From contig NC_059566.1 of NCBI RefSeq assembly GCF_905220415.1, positions 3,844,001-3,908,000 of the forward strand: 64,000 nucleotides of DNA, read 5' to 3'. The DNA comes from Colias croceus (lineage: Eukaryota > Arthropoda > Insecta > Lepidoptera > Pieridae). Position numbers and translations under genes: made by a program. Numbering within the stretch: the stretch's first letter is position 1; every line of letters starts with the position of its first letter. The notes below the pieces were generated by a model. That model searched no databases, was not told where the DNA came from, and saw only the letters and a list, made by a program, of their open reading frames with translations. Shown here piece by piece: positions 49,425 through 59,125 of this stretch.

Positions 49425-49770
49425 TATTTTCCTACAGTGTGTGACATAGTTAAGCTACCCATTTCAGCCAAGAACAGAGTTTCATCAATTATTTTTTCTG
49501 CTATAATTCTCTGTTATTTTGGTAACTCTTGTAGTTTCATTCCAACATTTTTGCCAAAAACCTCAAAACTATCATCGGGTTGTTTAGGCCTTTTATTTAC
49601 GGACTTAAGTACATCTTCAGTTAATGTATTTTTTTCGGTCTTGGCCGAACATGACCCGCGATTGATGTAGCTCGTTCGCTGTCAGAACGGTGTGCCGGGG
49701 TCGGTGTGTCTGATTCGCTGTCGGAATAGGCCAGTGTTGGTGTGTCTCGATCGCTATCTGGACAAACGTA
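49425..49770 (-). pseudogene. BESS-like domain pseudogene with nonsense and frameshift mutations
   Basis: The minus strand reads SDSERDTPT-like repeats, GHVRPRPKK, then after a frame slip LTEDVLKSVNKRPKQPDDSF and FGKNVGMKLQELPK. TAA at 49514-49516 interrupts it before QRIIAEKIIDETLFLAEMGS. The FGK.VA.KL...P...R..AEK.I...LF sentence is typical of BESS/MADF-type insect proteins. The retrotransposon at 49770 cuts its upstream end. Confidence 0.55.
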
Positions 49771-49773
49771 GAA

Positions 49774-49963
49774 AAAGCCTATTTTTGTGATGGAACATTT
49801 ATCGCCCACCAATAAAGCTTTACACGCAGCCGCACGACAAAAAGCGAAACAGCATAATTATAAATTTGTCTGGGTTAGAGGCGGTAAGATTTTTGTTCGA
49901 AAAGCAGAAAATACTGACTTTCTCTACATTAAGGACATGAATTCTTTAGATAAAATAAAGTAA
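49774..49963 (+). CDS. C-terminal remnant of LINE ORF1 (FP25K-like domain)
   Basis: The frame reads IFVMEHLSPTNK, then NYKFVWVRGGKIFVRKAE and DSLDK-like residues to TAA at 49961-49963. Insect LINE ORF1 proteins often carry this C-terminal domain, related to the FP protein family, with the K-FVWV--G-IFVRK signature. The N-terminal part was lost to 5' truncation. Confidence 0.8.
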
Positions 49964-49992
49964 TCAGTATTTTTTTTTTGTGTACTTTGAGC

Positions 49993-52890
49993 ATGCAATG
50001 TTGTATAGACGTGTTAAAATTCAGTTATTTAAATATGTACTATCAAAATGTACGCGGACTTCGAACTAAAACATTAGATTTTTATAAAAATGTTTGTGAG
50101 AACAATTTTGATATTATAATTTTGACTGAAACTTGGTTGAACGATGGAATATTCAACTCGGAATTGTTCGATGGTAGATATTCTGTTTACAGGAGGGATA
50201 GACATGATAGCCTAGCGTCTCAAAAGAAAGACGGTGGAGGAGTTCTAATAGCAGTAAATAACTGTTTTAGTTCTAAACAAATAAAAACATGGCAAAGTCC
50301 TCTAACTGAAGATTTATGGGTCATAGTTGAAGTTAAACGCGGTACCCGTTCTTACAAATGTGCCTTATGTGTGGTTTATCTACCTCCTCCTGTGACCAGG
50401 GTATCACTTGAAAATTTCTTGGATAATTGTAGTACAGTTATTGAGCATTGCACATTTCCGAAGCTTATAATAGGCGATTTTAACATTGGATGTATAGATT
50501 GGAAATTGGTTGACGATCCCAACTACACTTTACCAGGTATAGCACAAACTTTAGTAGATTTCCATTACTTAAACAATCTTAAACAATTAAATTTTAATGT
50601 AAACATTGGTAACAAAGTTTTAGATTTAGTGCTTACAGATATAGGTAATTGTAAGGTAGAAAGTACATCCTCGGCTCTTAGTAAAATAGATTTGCAACAT
50701 CCTCCAATATTGATTAAAATTGATACGTCATTCAAAATTACAAACTGCCTTGCCTCGAATCCCACTAAGTTGAAATATAATTTTTTTAAAGCAAATTACG
50801 TCGAAATTAATAAAACTCTATATGATACAGATTGGAAGAGTGTTTTGAATAATTGTAAAGATGTGAATGAGATGGTCGAAGCATTTTATGCATATATTGA
50901 TGATATTATTAGAATAACCGTCCCCTACTTTCCTGTTAGGAGTAAAAAATATCCACCTTGGTTTTCACATAATCTTATAAAAAGACTGAGAGAAAAGGAG
51001 AAGTTAAGAAAGCGTTATAAAAAGTATAAAAATCCACTAGATAACTTAGAATACAAATTACTAAAGAAACGCTGTGATAAATTACTTATGCAATGCTATA
51101 ACGCGTATATGATCAAAACAGAGGCTCAATTGAGACAGAACCCCAAACAATTTTGGGCTTACATTCACTCACGCAAAAACAATAACCAGAACTTTCCATC
51201 ATCGATGACCTACAATAATGAGAGTTCCAGTAACGGTATAAGAATTTGTAACATGTTTGGGGCATATTTCTCATCTGTTCATAGTAGTGTAACGACAAAC
51301 CCAAGTACCTCATCCACCAAAAACCTTACTCGCACATCTGACTCATTTGCATGTATTAAAATATCGCGGAAAGAATTACTCCACGACCTAATTAACCTAC
51401 GGATTGACAAGGGATCTGGCTATGATGGCGTACCGAATATTTTCATCAGGAAATGTGCAAAGACATTAGTTGAGCCCTTACTTACCATCTATAACCGTTC
51501 ATTAAGCACAGGCACATTCCCTGCGACTTGGAAAGTGGCTAAGGTTGTGCCTATTTATAAAAGTGACGATAACTCCAATATAGAAAATTACAGGCCTATT
51601 TCGGTACTTTGTGCATTTGGTAAAATACTAGAATCATTCGTTAGTCGTAAATTACAGGATTATTTTAAACCCTATATCTCCAGCCACCAGCACGGATTCA
51701 TTAAAATGAGATCAACCACTACAAATCTTGTCACCTATCTTGATAGCATTGCACAGGCATTAGATATGGGAAAACAAGTACATGTTATTTACACAGACCT
51801 TAGCAAAGCCTTTGACAAGGTACCGCATCACGTACTTGCTTCAAAATGTGAGGAATATGGTTTAGCAGGTTCACTTTTGCAATGGCTCAAATCATACATA
51901 CAGGGAAGATCATTCTACGTAGTTCTTAATGGATTTGAATCAATGAAATATACTATTACCTCTGGAGTTCCCCAAGGTTCAAATTTAGGCCCTATACTCT
52001 TTAACATATTTGTTAACGATATTACCCAATGCATATATAGCTCGACCCCCTTCATGTATGCAGATGATCTGAAGTTACTGAAGGTCATTGAATCACCATC
52101 AGATTGTGTTACCCTACAAAACGACGTGGATAGAATCGTGACCTGGTGCAAAAGTCACAACATGATACTGAACACTAAAAAATGTTTTCATATGAATTTT
52201 TGTCGTAGGGTCAGTGGTCTTATCTCGCACGATTATGTTATTAACAACACCGCTATTAATGAAGTCGACACTATTAGAGATTTGGGTATATTGGTGGACA
52301 AAAAGTTAACTTTTTTACCGCAGATAGATGACGTAGTAAAAAGAGCTTCAAAAACTTTAGGCTTTGTTACTCGTAATACAAAAATGTTTAAAAATACCCA
52401 AACAAAAATTATCTTATACAACTCTATAGTAAGAAGTATAGTAGAATACGGTTCTGTTGTCTGGCGCCCACACTACGCAACACATATCCTCAGATTAGAG
52501 CGTATTCAACGCAGGTTTACAAACCATTTAGTGTTCTGCGCAGGCGAATCAAAAAAGCTGAAATCGTATGAAAGCCGACTGAAAAAGTTTAATATGATAT
52601 CGTTGGAACAACGCAGAGATCTGTTGGATATGGTTTTTCTGTACAAAGTCTTTCAAAATGCTATTGACTGTGAGAAGCTACTTAATCAATTTAAATTCAA
52701 TATCCCTAAGCATTATCCAAGGAAACAAATTACGAACTTGCTATTTGCACGTCAAAACAGAACTGTTCTGGGTCGCAACTCCCCCATTCCTAGACTATGC
52801 ACCTTACACAATAAATATAGCAACTCAGTGGATATTTTCTCAGACTCCCTCTATAAGTTTCGGAAAGCAATGCTTAACATTATGACTTAA
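49993..52890 (+). CDS. LINE ORF2: endonuclease and reverse transcriptase
   Basis: The 965-codon frame starts at ATG 49993 (MQCCIDVLKF); an in-frame TTG at 49978 is not needed. Residues 15-225 form an exonuclease-endonuclease-phosphatase-type endonuclease (QNVRGLRTK, ILTETWL, GDFNIGCIDW). The reverse transcriptase follows with YRPISVLCAFGKILE, YTDLSKAFDKVPHHVL, SGVPQGSNLGPILF and the catalytic YADD at about 689-692. The C-terminal part has LWRP/ERIQRRF-type residues. The whole fits the Jockey/CR1-like group. No stop or frameshift interrupts it, so it may be recently inserted, though the truncated ORF1 should leave the copy non-autonomous. Confidence 0.92.
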   Translation: MQCCIDVLKFSYLNMYYQNVRGLRTKTLDFYKNVCENNFDIIILTETWLNDGIFNSELFDGRYSVYRRDRHDSLASQKKDGGGVLIAVNNCFSSKQIKTWQSPLTEDLWVIVEVKRGTRSYKCALCVVYLPPPVTRVSLENFLDNCSTVIEHCTFPKLIIGDFNIGCIDWKLVDDPNYTLPGIAQTLVDFHYLNNLKQLNFNVNIGNKVLDLVLTDIGNCKVESTSSALSKIDLQHPPILIKIDTSFKITNCLASNPTKLKYNFFKANYVEINKTLYDTDWKSVLNNCKDVNEMVEAFYAYIDDIIRITVPYFPVRSKKYPPWFSHNLIKRLREKEKLRKRYKKYKNPLDNLEYKLLKKRCDKLLMQCYNAYMIKTEAQLRQNPKQFWAYIHSRKNNNQNFPSSMTYNNESSSNGIRICNMFGAYFSSVHSSVTTNPSTSSTKNLTRTSDSFACIKISRKELLHDLINLRIDKGSGYDGVPNIFIRKCAKTLVEPLLTIYNRSLSTGTFPATWKVAKVVPIYKSDDNSNIENYRPISVLCAFGKILESFVSRKLQDYFKPYISSHQHGFIKMRSTTTNLVTYLDSIAQALDMGKQVHVIYTDLSKAFDKVPHHVLASKCEEYGLAGSLLQWLKSYIQGRSFYVVLNGFESMKYTITSGVPQGSNLGPILFNIFVNDITQCIYSSTPFMYADDLKLLKVIESPSDCVTLQNDVDRIVTWCKSHNMILNTKKCFHMNFCRRVSGLISHDYVINNTAINEVDTIRDLGILVDKKLTFLPQIDDVVKRASKTLGFVTRNTKMFKNTQTKIILYNSIVRSIVEYGSVVWRPHYATHILRLERIQRRFTNHLVFCAGESKKLKSYESRLKKFNMISLEQRRDLLDMVFLYKVFQNAIDCEKLLNQFKFNIPKHYPRKQITNLLFARQNRTVLGRNSPIPRLCTLHNKYSNSVDIFSDSLYKFRKAMLNIMT

Positions 52891-53247
52891 TTCTTTTTCA
52901 AATTCACATATTATAATTATTGTCAGTATGTCCGTAATTTATAGGTTAAATGTAATAACTTTTTTTTAATATTGCCTGCCGTAGTTAATCAGAATTCTTT
53001 AATGTTAAGAGCACACACATTTCATTTTTGTTTAATTTGTATTATATGTAGATATCGCCTAATTTATTATTAATTTTTGTGAATGTAGTGTTCATCTGTA
53101 ATAGTTGTGCATAATAATGTGTAAATCCTATTGTTACTATTTAACGAGAATGATACATATGTAACAACTGGTGATGAACCTTTTTAATAAATAAAAAATA
53201 AAAAAAACGTTGCCAGTGGTTGATTGCGTCTGTAAAATAGAAGAACT

Positions 53248-53301
53248 GAAATTATATTTTCTTTTACCGAATTTCGATTTGGTAAAAGAAAATATAATTT
53301 C
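53248..53301. repeat. Perfect hairpin, 21-base stem
   Basis: GAAATTATATTTTCTTTTAC is mirrored by GTAAAAGAAAATATAATTTC with a 12-base loop. Confidence 0.75.
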
Positions 53302-53324
53302 AATTCAGACTTCCACTAATTGTT

Positions 53325-53380
53325 AGAAAAGGAACTCAAAGTTAAAACACACATTTAAACTAACTTTGAGGTCCTTTTCT
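53325..53380. repeat. Second hairpin, 20-base stem
   Basis: AGAAAAGGAACTCAAAGTTA is mirrored, with one mismatch, by TAACTTTGAGGTCCTTTTCT; the loop is 16 bases. Confidence 0.75.
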
Positions 53381-53574
53381 AAAAAAAAAATGTGTGGCAC
53401 TTATCCTCCAAGTAATTTTATAAACTTCTACGTTTTTTTAGCTATTCAAAAAGGTATAACACTTGCTATTAAATAGGCCAAACATTGACAAAATAACAGT
53501 TAAGTTAGCAGAGGGTATATTTTAGTTTGAGGTAAAAATTGCTAAAGTAAAACAAAAAAAATACGGTAATAATT

Positions 53575-54350
53575 TTAAAATTCGTGTTCCACATGTTCGC
53601 CATTATTTCTAACACAAATTTTCAATCTTTTTCTTAAATTACTTTTTACTACAGAATTTCGCAGGTTCCGTCTCATTTCCTCAGCCGCATCCATAATTTT
53701 TTGTTTTAAAACTTCAATATTTGCGATCGGCGTCATTTCGTCGTAAACAAGAGACCTCATATGACCCCACACATAAAAATCCATATGTGGGGTCATGTGA
53801 AGTCGGGGATCCGCGCCGGCCATGCTATGGTGCCACCTCTTCCAATCCATTTGTTTCGATAATTCTCGTCCAACCAAGTTCGAACGCTCCTTCTGTAGTG
53901 CGCTGGGCAACCATCGTGTTGAAAGAACATACCTCGTCTCAATGCAAGTGGCAAGTCTAGCATTAATAAGGGTAACTCCTCCCTCAAGAAGTTTTCATAT
54001 GTTTCGCCATTTAAATTATCCGGCAAAAAGTATGGCCCTACTAAGTTGTCGGATACGATCCCCATCCACACATTTAAACTAAATCCTCTTGTGACCCTCT
54101 TGGCCTTTTTTTGTTCGGGTTACCTTGCGCTTTAGAAGCCCAATAATGGGCGTTGTGATAATTGATAATGCCGTCTTGATCAAATTTTGACTCGTCGGTC
54201 CACAAGATTTTCAAAAAAAAGTTGGATCTTCAATGTCGGCAATGAGCATAAATCTGCAAAACTCTAGTCGCCTCAATGGATCCCCTTCTTCAATTACTTG
54301 AACTGGCGTGTAATGATAAGGGTATTGCCCACAACTGTGCATTACGTACC
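53575..54350 (-). pseudogene. Tc1/mariner-type (DDE_3) transposase pseudogene 1
   Basis: The minus-strand pieces in order are ILWTDESKFDQDG (first catalytic Asp), YWASKAQGNPNK, MWMGIVSDNLVGPYF-like residues, FFQHDGCPAHYRR (second Asp), GRGGTIAWPARIPD then DFYVWGHMRSLVY, and HVEHEF-stop. Frame changes separate the pieces, and the N-terminus abuts the next element. It is closely similar to 61406-62193. Confidence 0.7.
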
Positions 54351-54370
54351 ACACTTTACATTGGGAAATA

Positions 54371-55500
54371 CTAAGCCGCAAGCAATTCTATATAAAATGT
54401 ACTATAATACGTTCTATTGCTCACATGTCGGGAATTGATGCGACATCTGATGAGTTGACAGTAATGAACTCCATTTAAATTCAACGGCACAGGGTTTCCA
54501 AAAACTTCTTTTTCATACACACCGCTTCGCTTGATGTGCTCGCTACAGTACAAAGCTGCTTTTCACGTGGTACGTGCTCACAGCAAACAAAATCAACTCT
54601 TCCTGTGTGAATGTTTGAAAGTTCACCACTTGTGGATCGTTGGCTTCCATTCGCACAAACCTCGCCCTTTGTCTGTTTAGATTATTTTGAATCAAATGGT
54701 CCGCCAAAGGATTCGGTCGATTCATTCTTGTATTTATCGCTTCAATAAATTGATCTGTGTACTGTCTTCGTACGGCTCCTGGAAGCAGTTAACTAGTGCA
54801 GCGGCTATTCTGAAGTCTGACATGGTGGTATGTAACGAGCGGTTGAACACTGTATTTGAACATTTTAAAGTCACGTTTGAACCTCCCATTTATAGTTTCA
54901 ACAACATATTATTAATCTCGATTTGTTGGCCTCTTCGCAAGTTAGTTGGTTTTTGTCGCGGCTTTTAGTAGGTGGAATATAGACGACATAACCGTGTCTT
55001 TCAACTTTCAAGCATAGAAACATCACCACGGAATCCTCTATCTACAACAAGTGATAACTGCGTTAAAAACAACCGACTTCAAACTTGCACTTGCAAAATT
55101 TACAAATACCTACAGACAAAAATGCTCATAAAATAAAAACTACTGGGCCTATCCGAATAAAATTTTTATGGGACCAATTCGACACCATCCCGCATCGAAC
55201 AAAAAAAGAATCACGTAAATCGGTTCAGAAACCTCGGAGTAATCGGTGTACATACATAAAAAAAAAAAAAAAAAAAATATATATATACCGGCCGAATTGA
55301 TAACCTCCTCCTTTTTTTTGAAGTCGGTTAATAAATACGTCATGCGCTTCCAAAAAAATTATTTCTAAATCAGTAATTACAGCTTCTTTCCTCGGACCAT
55401 TGTGGTTGCGTAGAATATTTTTCATTATTGATGCGACTGAAGATGTTGCTGCGTATGGGCCTGACGCTTCAATAATATAACCATCTCCGCCAACCAACAT
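54371..55500 (-). pseudogene. PIF/Harbinger-type transposase pseudogene split by a MITE
   Basis: The minus strand reads DGYIIEASGPYAATSS, MKNIL and EIIFLEAHDVF. After the inserted MITE (55047-55332) it resumes with VDRGFRGDVSMLES, NTVFNRSLHTTMSDFRIAAA, NLNRQRARFVRMEANDPQVV, FTQEELILF and YCSEHIKRSGVY. GY-DGPY, DRGF and DFRIAAAL are the DDE_Tnp_4 (Harbinger) nuclease pattern, and the later part resembles the SWIM-type extension of that family. Several stops and frame shifts show it is dead. Confidence 0.65.
55047..55332. mobile_element. MITE with ACCGACTTCAAA / TTTGAAGTCGGT ends, inside the Harbinger relic
   Basis: It is the same element as 30950-31226, with a longer A run. It interrupts the Harbinger-type frame between EAHDVF and VDRGF. 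Confidence 0.8.
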
Positions 55501-55802
55501 AAATGGTTTTATTTAAAAAAGTGCGCAGCTTTTGTTCTAATACATTGAACCCAATTTAGCCTTCCTTTTCATAGTAATAGAGATTCGTGCAAGATGAGAT
55601 GCCTTCGTGGAATATAAAACTGTTCACATTTCTCATTACAGTGCTGCACGACAGGGGCTATTTTATCTGTTCTGTGATCGTTTCCATGGATACAATTTTA
55701 ATGACTAGTTCAAAGTTTATATTTTTTTGTTTTTATGGCATTCAAATGCTTTATAAATATAAATTTATAAAGGATAGAAAAAATTCATAAAGGATAGAAA
55801 AA

Positions 55803-56094
55803 ATAGCGCAGTGGTGGCTCAGTGGTGAGACCTTAGACTTCGAATCGATAAGTCCGTGGTTCGAGACCAGGCGAGCGCGCAGGAAATAAATTGATTTTTC
55901 AATTTATCTGCGCATCACCACTGCTCGAACGGTGAAGGAAAACATCGTGAGGAAACCGACATGTCGAAGAATTAAAAAGTTCGACGACATGTGTCATCCG
56001 CCAACACGCACTTGGCCAGCGTGGTGGATTATGGCCTGTACCCTCACAGGAGGCCCGTGTCCCAGCAGTGGGAACATATACGGGCTGATGATGA
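55803..56094 (+). mobile_element. tRNA-derived SINE, full length
   Basis: The head has TGGCTCAGTGGTGAGACC (A box) and CCGTGGTTCGAGACCAGG (B box). The body is GGAAATAAATTGATTTTTCA and the end is GTGTCCCAGCAGTGGGAACA then GGGCTGATGATGATG. AAAAAAT on both sides looks like its target duplication. Confidence 0.8.
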
Positions 56095-56155
56095 TGAAAA
56101 AATTCGATCACGAGGCGGGACTTGAACCCGCATCCTTCGCGCCATTTAAAACTGA

Positions 56156-56282
56156 AAGGATAGAATAAATTCGATTGCTCAGGCGGGTCACGAGTGGCTG
56201 AGTTGGTTAGGCATCCGCCCCGGAATGGCGCGAAGGATGCGGGTTCAAGTCCCGCCTCGTGATCGAATTTTTTCTATCCTTT
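56156..56282 (+). mobile_element. tRNA-like SINE with intact cloverleaf-like core
   Basis: Core 56188-56262 pairs TCACGAG with CTCGTGA (7-bp acceptor-like stem) and has a T-arm GCGGG-TTCAAGT-CCCGC. A CGCC/GGCG stem carries loop CCGGAAT, where the anticodon position reads GGA. It is flanked by inverted GATAGAATAAATTCGAT / ATCGAATTTTTTCTATC. Position 33 is C instead of T and the variable arm is short, so I call it a SINE, not a tRNA-Ser gene. A partial inverted copy is at 56095-56144. Confidence 0.65.
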
Positions 56283-56639
56283 ATAAATTTATATAGTTCA
56301 AAGTTGTTTACATAATGTAAGAATCGGATAAAAAACGGTTTAATCCCATGATTTCTCGTGATTCCGGCATCCCTAGAACTCTAGTTGTTCAATATTCTTC
56401 TAGACGATTCTTGTAACATAGACCTATGTACAGTATTATGCCAAAAAACGTGTACATTCATCGACAGTTATATTTTCCCATTCATTGAGCCGCAATCGTG
56501 AACAGTCATTCGTCTCCTTGATTATTTTATCCATGAAGCTACGATCCCATACGGCAGTGGCAACTACATCGTTTTGTCATAGCTTGCATAGTAGGCTGAA
56601 GTTCAGCGTTGTCAACAAAATGTAAGAGTCGCAAGAGTA

Positions 56640-57280
56640 GGTGGAACCTGTTTATTAGTTTTCTAAATTCCGACATGCCTATTGTGCCTGTATGCCAATA
56701 TTCATGAACTCTGCTTCATGAATATACTTTTTATAAAGTTTCCAAATATTGTTTTATACCTACCAGCAAGAACAATTCTATTACCTAAGCACAAACTCTT
56801 GAATTATGTATGTGAAACTTATTTTTGTAAGTGTTTTTTGGTTCCGAGGGCAGGGACCTGGTGATCTGTGATACCGGTTAAAACCCATTTCAGACACCAG
56901 CTCCTCCAACTCCAGCTTATTGTTTATAATTTTTTGTATGCATGTAGATTAATTTTGTGACTGGGAATTGTGAGGAGAAATAAATAAAATATTTATTTAT
57001 TTATTTATTATTTATTAATTTTAATTATGTAGTTTTGCATACACTGATCACGAAAATAATACTTAAACAACAAAAAGACATCAAAAATTTTTTGCTAAAT
57101 GTTTCCTGAAAATCCTTGTTCTCTTATATAGAGTTATAAGAATTCATCTATTTGAAAAAAAAACTGCGTCTGGAATTTTATAAGTATTTTTTACGTACTC
57201 AGCGTATGCAAAACTGTAACCTCCTTTGAGCTTAGTATACCAACAGTGGGACACCCTGTATTATCTGTGATTATCTATAC
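56640..57280. other. Stretch with no recognised gene
   Basis: It contains a TTTATTTATTTATTATTTAT run near 56990 and otherwise unassigned AT-rich sequence between two piggyBac relics. Confidence 0.35.
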
Positions 57281-57700
57281 ACGCGCAGCTTTTGTTCTTA
57301 TGCATTGAACCCAATTTAGCCTTCCTTTCCATAGTAATAGAGATTCGTGCAAGATGAGGTGTCTTCGTGGAATATAAAACTGTTCAAATTTCTTATTACA
57401 ATGCTGCACGACAGGGGCTATTTTATCTGTTCTGTGATCGTTTCCATGGATACAATTTTAATGACTTGTTCAAAGTTGTTCACAAAATGTAAGAATCGGA
57501 TTATAATAAAAAATAACGGTTTATACCCATGATTTTTCGTAATTCCGGCATCGCTAAAACTCTTAGTTGTCCAATATTCTTCTAGACGATTCTTGTAACA
57601 TACCTCTAGAACTATGTACAGTATTATGCCAAATAACTTGTACATTCAGCGACAGTTATATTTTCCCATTCATTGAGCCGCAATCGTGAACAGAAGCCAC
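57281..57700 (-). pseudogene. piggyBac-type transposase relic, copy 2
   Basis: Minus-strand pieces: RLRLNEWENITVAECTSYLA, NRLEEYWTTKSFSDAGITK, IIRFLHFVNN, ETITEQIK, and in the next frame YIPRRHLILHESLLLWKGRL then NWVQCIRTKAAR. This is the central part of a piggyBac transposase with one frameshift and some stops. It is the cleanest of the copies. Confidence 0.65.
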
Positions 57701-57895
57701 ACAGAGTACATTATTATGACTGGGTATAGAGTCTTCAGTCAGGGTCTCCTACTAGCGACAACTATTACGCAATGTTCGAACTACAACTCATTACCTAGAG
57801 CGTTCCCCCCAGGCTTTTCTTTTCAATTTCTAGTTTTATAATTTTATTCGATTTCGGGGGTTTAATAAAATTAAAACACTCAAATGAGATAAATA

Positions 57896-58162
57896 TCATT
57901 TATTTCCTCTTCTTTTATTGCAATAATTAAAAGCTTCTACTTGAATGGAGTCTTCAGAATCGAAGTGTTTATTTATACCGCTTAATAATTTATTTGTGGC
58001 CTTACACCAACTGAATGTAAGAAACCTGCACGTAATTTTCACTTCTTCACGCACTTTGGCACACAACACTTTTTTTCTGCCGCCATTGCAGCAAATCGGG
58101 GTCCATGAAATGTAGCCGGGTTCGGATAAAAAACAGAGTTGTCGGCGTCCAAAACAGAGCAC
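57896..58162 (-). other. Unassigned 88-codon frame
   Basis: An open minus-strand frame with several Cys (ICCNGGRKKVLCAK, CRFLTFSWCK). It lies among transposon relics. I recognise no domain; it may be another decayed transposase piece or chance. Confidence 0.2.
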
Positions 58163-58267
58163 AGGTCAAAGAAATGTAACAGAGCGTCGTGAGAAAATCC
58201 AAAATAACGCGAAAACTACCATAAAAAGAAAAATATAAACTTTTTGAACATGACATTGACACATACA

Positions 58268-58385
58268 AAAAAAAATACAAAAATACAAAAATCTTTATTA
58301 TTACATAAACATTTGGTAGATAATACAATGCATTAATCTCCACACTAGGATTCCCTGTGTTGTGGAGAACAGTCTCTTCCAGCTT
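58268..58385 (-). mobile_element. Retrotransposon 3' tail
   Basis: ACAAAAATCTTTATTATTAC followed by TCCACACTAGGATTCCCTGT, GTTGTGGAGAACAG and TCTTCCAGCTT. It resembles the inverted LINE tails elsewhere. Confidence 0.4.
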
Positions 58386-58685
58386 ACGTCTATTTACACA
58401 GTTTATACAGAGGTAAATTCTTAACTACGAAAATACATACAATATGCTAGTTGAATAAATTTCTGCGAGTGAATGAGATAGGATGAATGTCTTGAGTGAG
58501 TTTGTAGAATTATTTTAATGGTCTGAGGAAGTTTTCCGTGTGTTCGTAATTTGTTTGATCAGAGATGTTGACGTTCCGTTCCAACAAGTATGCACAAAAT
58601 TTATTTTATATTATTTACACATGCCGAAGACTTTTAAGACTAAAATTGATATAAAATAAGTTATATCTTTACGTTTATAATGTTA

Positions 58686-58860
58686 CTAGCTTACCGCCCG
58701 CGGCTTCGCCCGCTTTGTCTAAAACCTAATAACCTTCCTCTTGAATCACTCTATCTATTTAAAAAAAACCGCATCAAAATCCGTTGCGTAGTTTTAAAGA
58801 TTTAAGCATACAACGGGACATAGGGACAGAGAAAGCGACTTTGTTTTATACTATGTAGTG
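58686..58860 (-). mobile_element. Helitron-like element, family H5
   Basis: CTAGCTTACCGCCCGCGG to ATACTATGTAGTGA. Confidence 0.75.
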
Positions 58861-58929
58861 AAGTATTAAACAAAGATCATACAAGAGGGAAATTCATTGT
58901 ATTTATCATTTTGTTCAAAATACACAGGT

Positions 58930-59125
58930 GCCATCTTATAGCGAATGTTCGAACTATTCCGTGTTCACGATTTTGTACTGGAGTTAAAATGTACTGAGTA
59001 AAACGACCCTGAGAAGCCATCAGCTTCACTAATATTGACTATGGTTTGCCTATGGTAAGCATAGTCATTCGTCTCCTTGACTATTAACTTTTTCCTAAAG
59101 CTACGATTCCATACGGGCGGTGAAC
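58930..59125 (-). pseudogene. Small piggyBac-type relic
   Basis: CTAATATTGACTATGGTTTG, TCATTCGTCTCCTTGACTAT and GAAGC-TACGATTCCATACGG-type segments repeat parts of 59840-59950. It is coding-like only by comparison. Confidence 0.4.

Larger units (their letters stand above)
49770..53208 (+). mobile_element. 5'-truncated non-LTR retrotransposon with intact-looking ORF2
   Basis: It begins inside ORF1 and contains the end of ORF1, all of ORF2 and a 3' UTR ending in an A-rich (AATAAA/AAAATA) tail. The 5' truncation is typical of LINE insertion. A target duplication (possibly AAACGT) is only tentative. Confidence 0.85.
55718..56294. mobile_element. Composite SINE insertion with 11-base target duplication
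   Basis: AGTTCAAAGTT occurs at 55707-55717 and again at 56295-56305, flanking an insert absent from piggyBac copy 2. The insert is two tRNA-like SINEs in opposite orientation, one of them carrying a third SINE. Confidence 0.7.
55528..56640 (-). pseudogene. piggyBac-type transposase relic, copy 1, split by a SINE cluster
   Basis: The two halves (55528-55717 and 56295-56640) are continuous in copy 2. Their minus-strand frames read MGKYNC, MYTFFGIILYIGL, KNRLEEY and later YSTKTPH/ISITMERKAK-type residues, with many stops. The layout (helical MYKFFG.ILYMG, YW-T, YIP...HESLLLWKGRL) is that of piggyBac transposases. Confidence 0.55.

Noticed and set aside
49978..49992. A LINE ORF2 start at TTG 49978
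   Set aside because: The first ATG in the same frame is at 49993, and the upstream bases add no conserved residues.
56188..56262. A functional tRNA with GGA at the anticodon position
   Set aside because: It folds better, but position 33 is not T, there is no long serine-type variable arm, and it lies inside a repeated element.
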